In this document: positions 51,803-51,849 of the stretch, piece after piece
Layout: every line of letters starts with the position of its first letter
Numbering within the stretch: position 1 is the first letter of the stretch
Source: Hespellia sp.
GTDB taxonomy: Bacteria > Bacillota > Clostridia > Lachnospirales > Lachnospiraceae
Length of the DNA stretch: 51,849 nt
Assembly: GCA_028694105.1 (NCBI GenBank)
Contig: JAQUUC010000019.1
Location: 1 to 51,849, forward strand
Reading direction: 5' to 3'
Notes under the pieces: model-generated
What the model saw: the letters and a program-made list of their open reading frames with translations, nothing else
Database searches by the model: none
Told to the model about the DNA's origin: nothing
Made by a program: the position numbers and the translations under genes

Positions 51803-51849
51803 ATGGCTAAGAAAGTTACCAAAAAAGTGACAAAGAAACGTGTCAAGAA
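51803..51849 (+). CDS. rpsK: 30S ribosomal protein S11, 5' end only
   Basis: The window ends 15 codons in. The readable start MAKKVTKKVTKKRVK is the basic N-terminus typical of S11 in Lachnospiraceae, and rpsK is the expected gene after rpsM. The upstream site is weak (AGAAAGTAGG). Confidence 0.85.
   Translation, partial: MAKKVTKKVTKKRVK

Noticed and set aside
1-51849. CRISPR arrays, tRNA, rRNA, insertion sequences, phage genes
   Set aside because: I looked for regular direct repeats, cloverleaf ends, transposase or integrase motifs and saw none that hold up.

Overview
The window looks like a chromosomal segment of a gut-type Lachnospiraceae (Clostridia, low to moderate GC). The grounds are the Firmicutes order of the S10-spc-alpha ribosomal protein genes, the zinc-type S14, strong AGGAGG ribosome binding sites, anaerobe proteins (rubrerythrin, a rubredoxin-glutamate synthase fusion, an old yellow enzyme), microcompartment genes and sugar uptake genes. 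No species assignment is possible from sequence reading alone.

Layout. Positions 1-3383 hold the 3' part of a sensor kinase gene followed by a three-gene ABC-2 exporter. A MarR-type regulator (3526) and a LytTR response regulator (4067) follow, and the same 14-bp palindrome lies upstream of each. A stub of a kinase gene (4777) comes next, then a 1000-residue membrane-anchored, domain-swapped family 3 glycosidase and rubrerythrin. Positions 8819-10167 are a small bacterial microcompartment satellite locus (two EutS/PduU shell proteins and an EutP/PduV GTPase), with two membrane proteins behind it. A convergent XRE regulator, acylphosphatase, a class II Fic protein, a frameshifted Ser/Gly-rich surface protein and an old yellow enzyme fill 11.9-15.7 kb.

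Positions 15.9-26.1 kb form one catabolic unit: a ribose-type ABC importer (binding protein, permease, double ATPase), a zinc dehydrogenase, three TIM-barrel isomerase/epimerase-like enzymes, a Gfo/Idh/MocA dehydrogenase and a LacI regulator. The first promoter carries a 22-bp palindrome of LacI type. The set suggests oxidation and epimerisation or cleavage of an imported sugar, polyol or glycoside; the substrate is unknown. Next come sbcDC, an RluA-type pseudouridine synthase, a C_GCAxxG_C_C protein, an Mbeg1-like hydrolase, a 57-residue small protein, the rubredoxin-GltB protein, a methyltransferase and an ECF sigma/anti-sigma pair with a sigma-type autoregulatory promoter.

Positions 38.5 kb to the end are the ribosomal protein superoperon from rpsJ to rpsK, with secY, adk, infA and rpmJ; map is missing from its usual place. 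The most unusual feature of the window is here. Four intergenic gaps (rplW-rplB, rpsH-rplF, rpmJ-rpsM, rpsM-rpsK) carry copies of one structured repeat of about 100-125 nt. Its hairpins share a CUU-NNN-GA...GA-N'N'N'-UAG plan, and the paired bases change in a compensatory way between copies. Structured leaders also precede rpsJ and rpsM.
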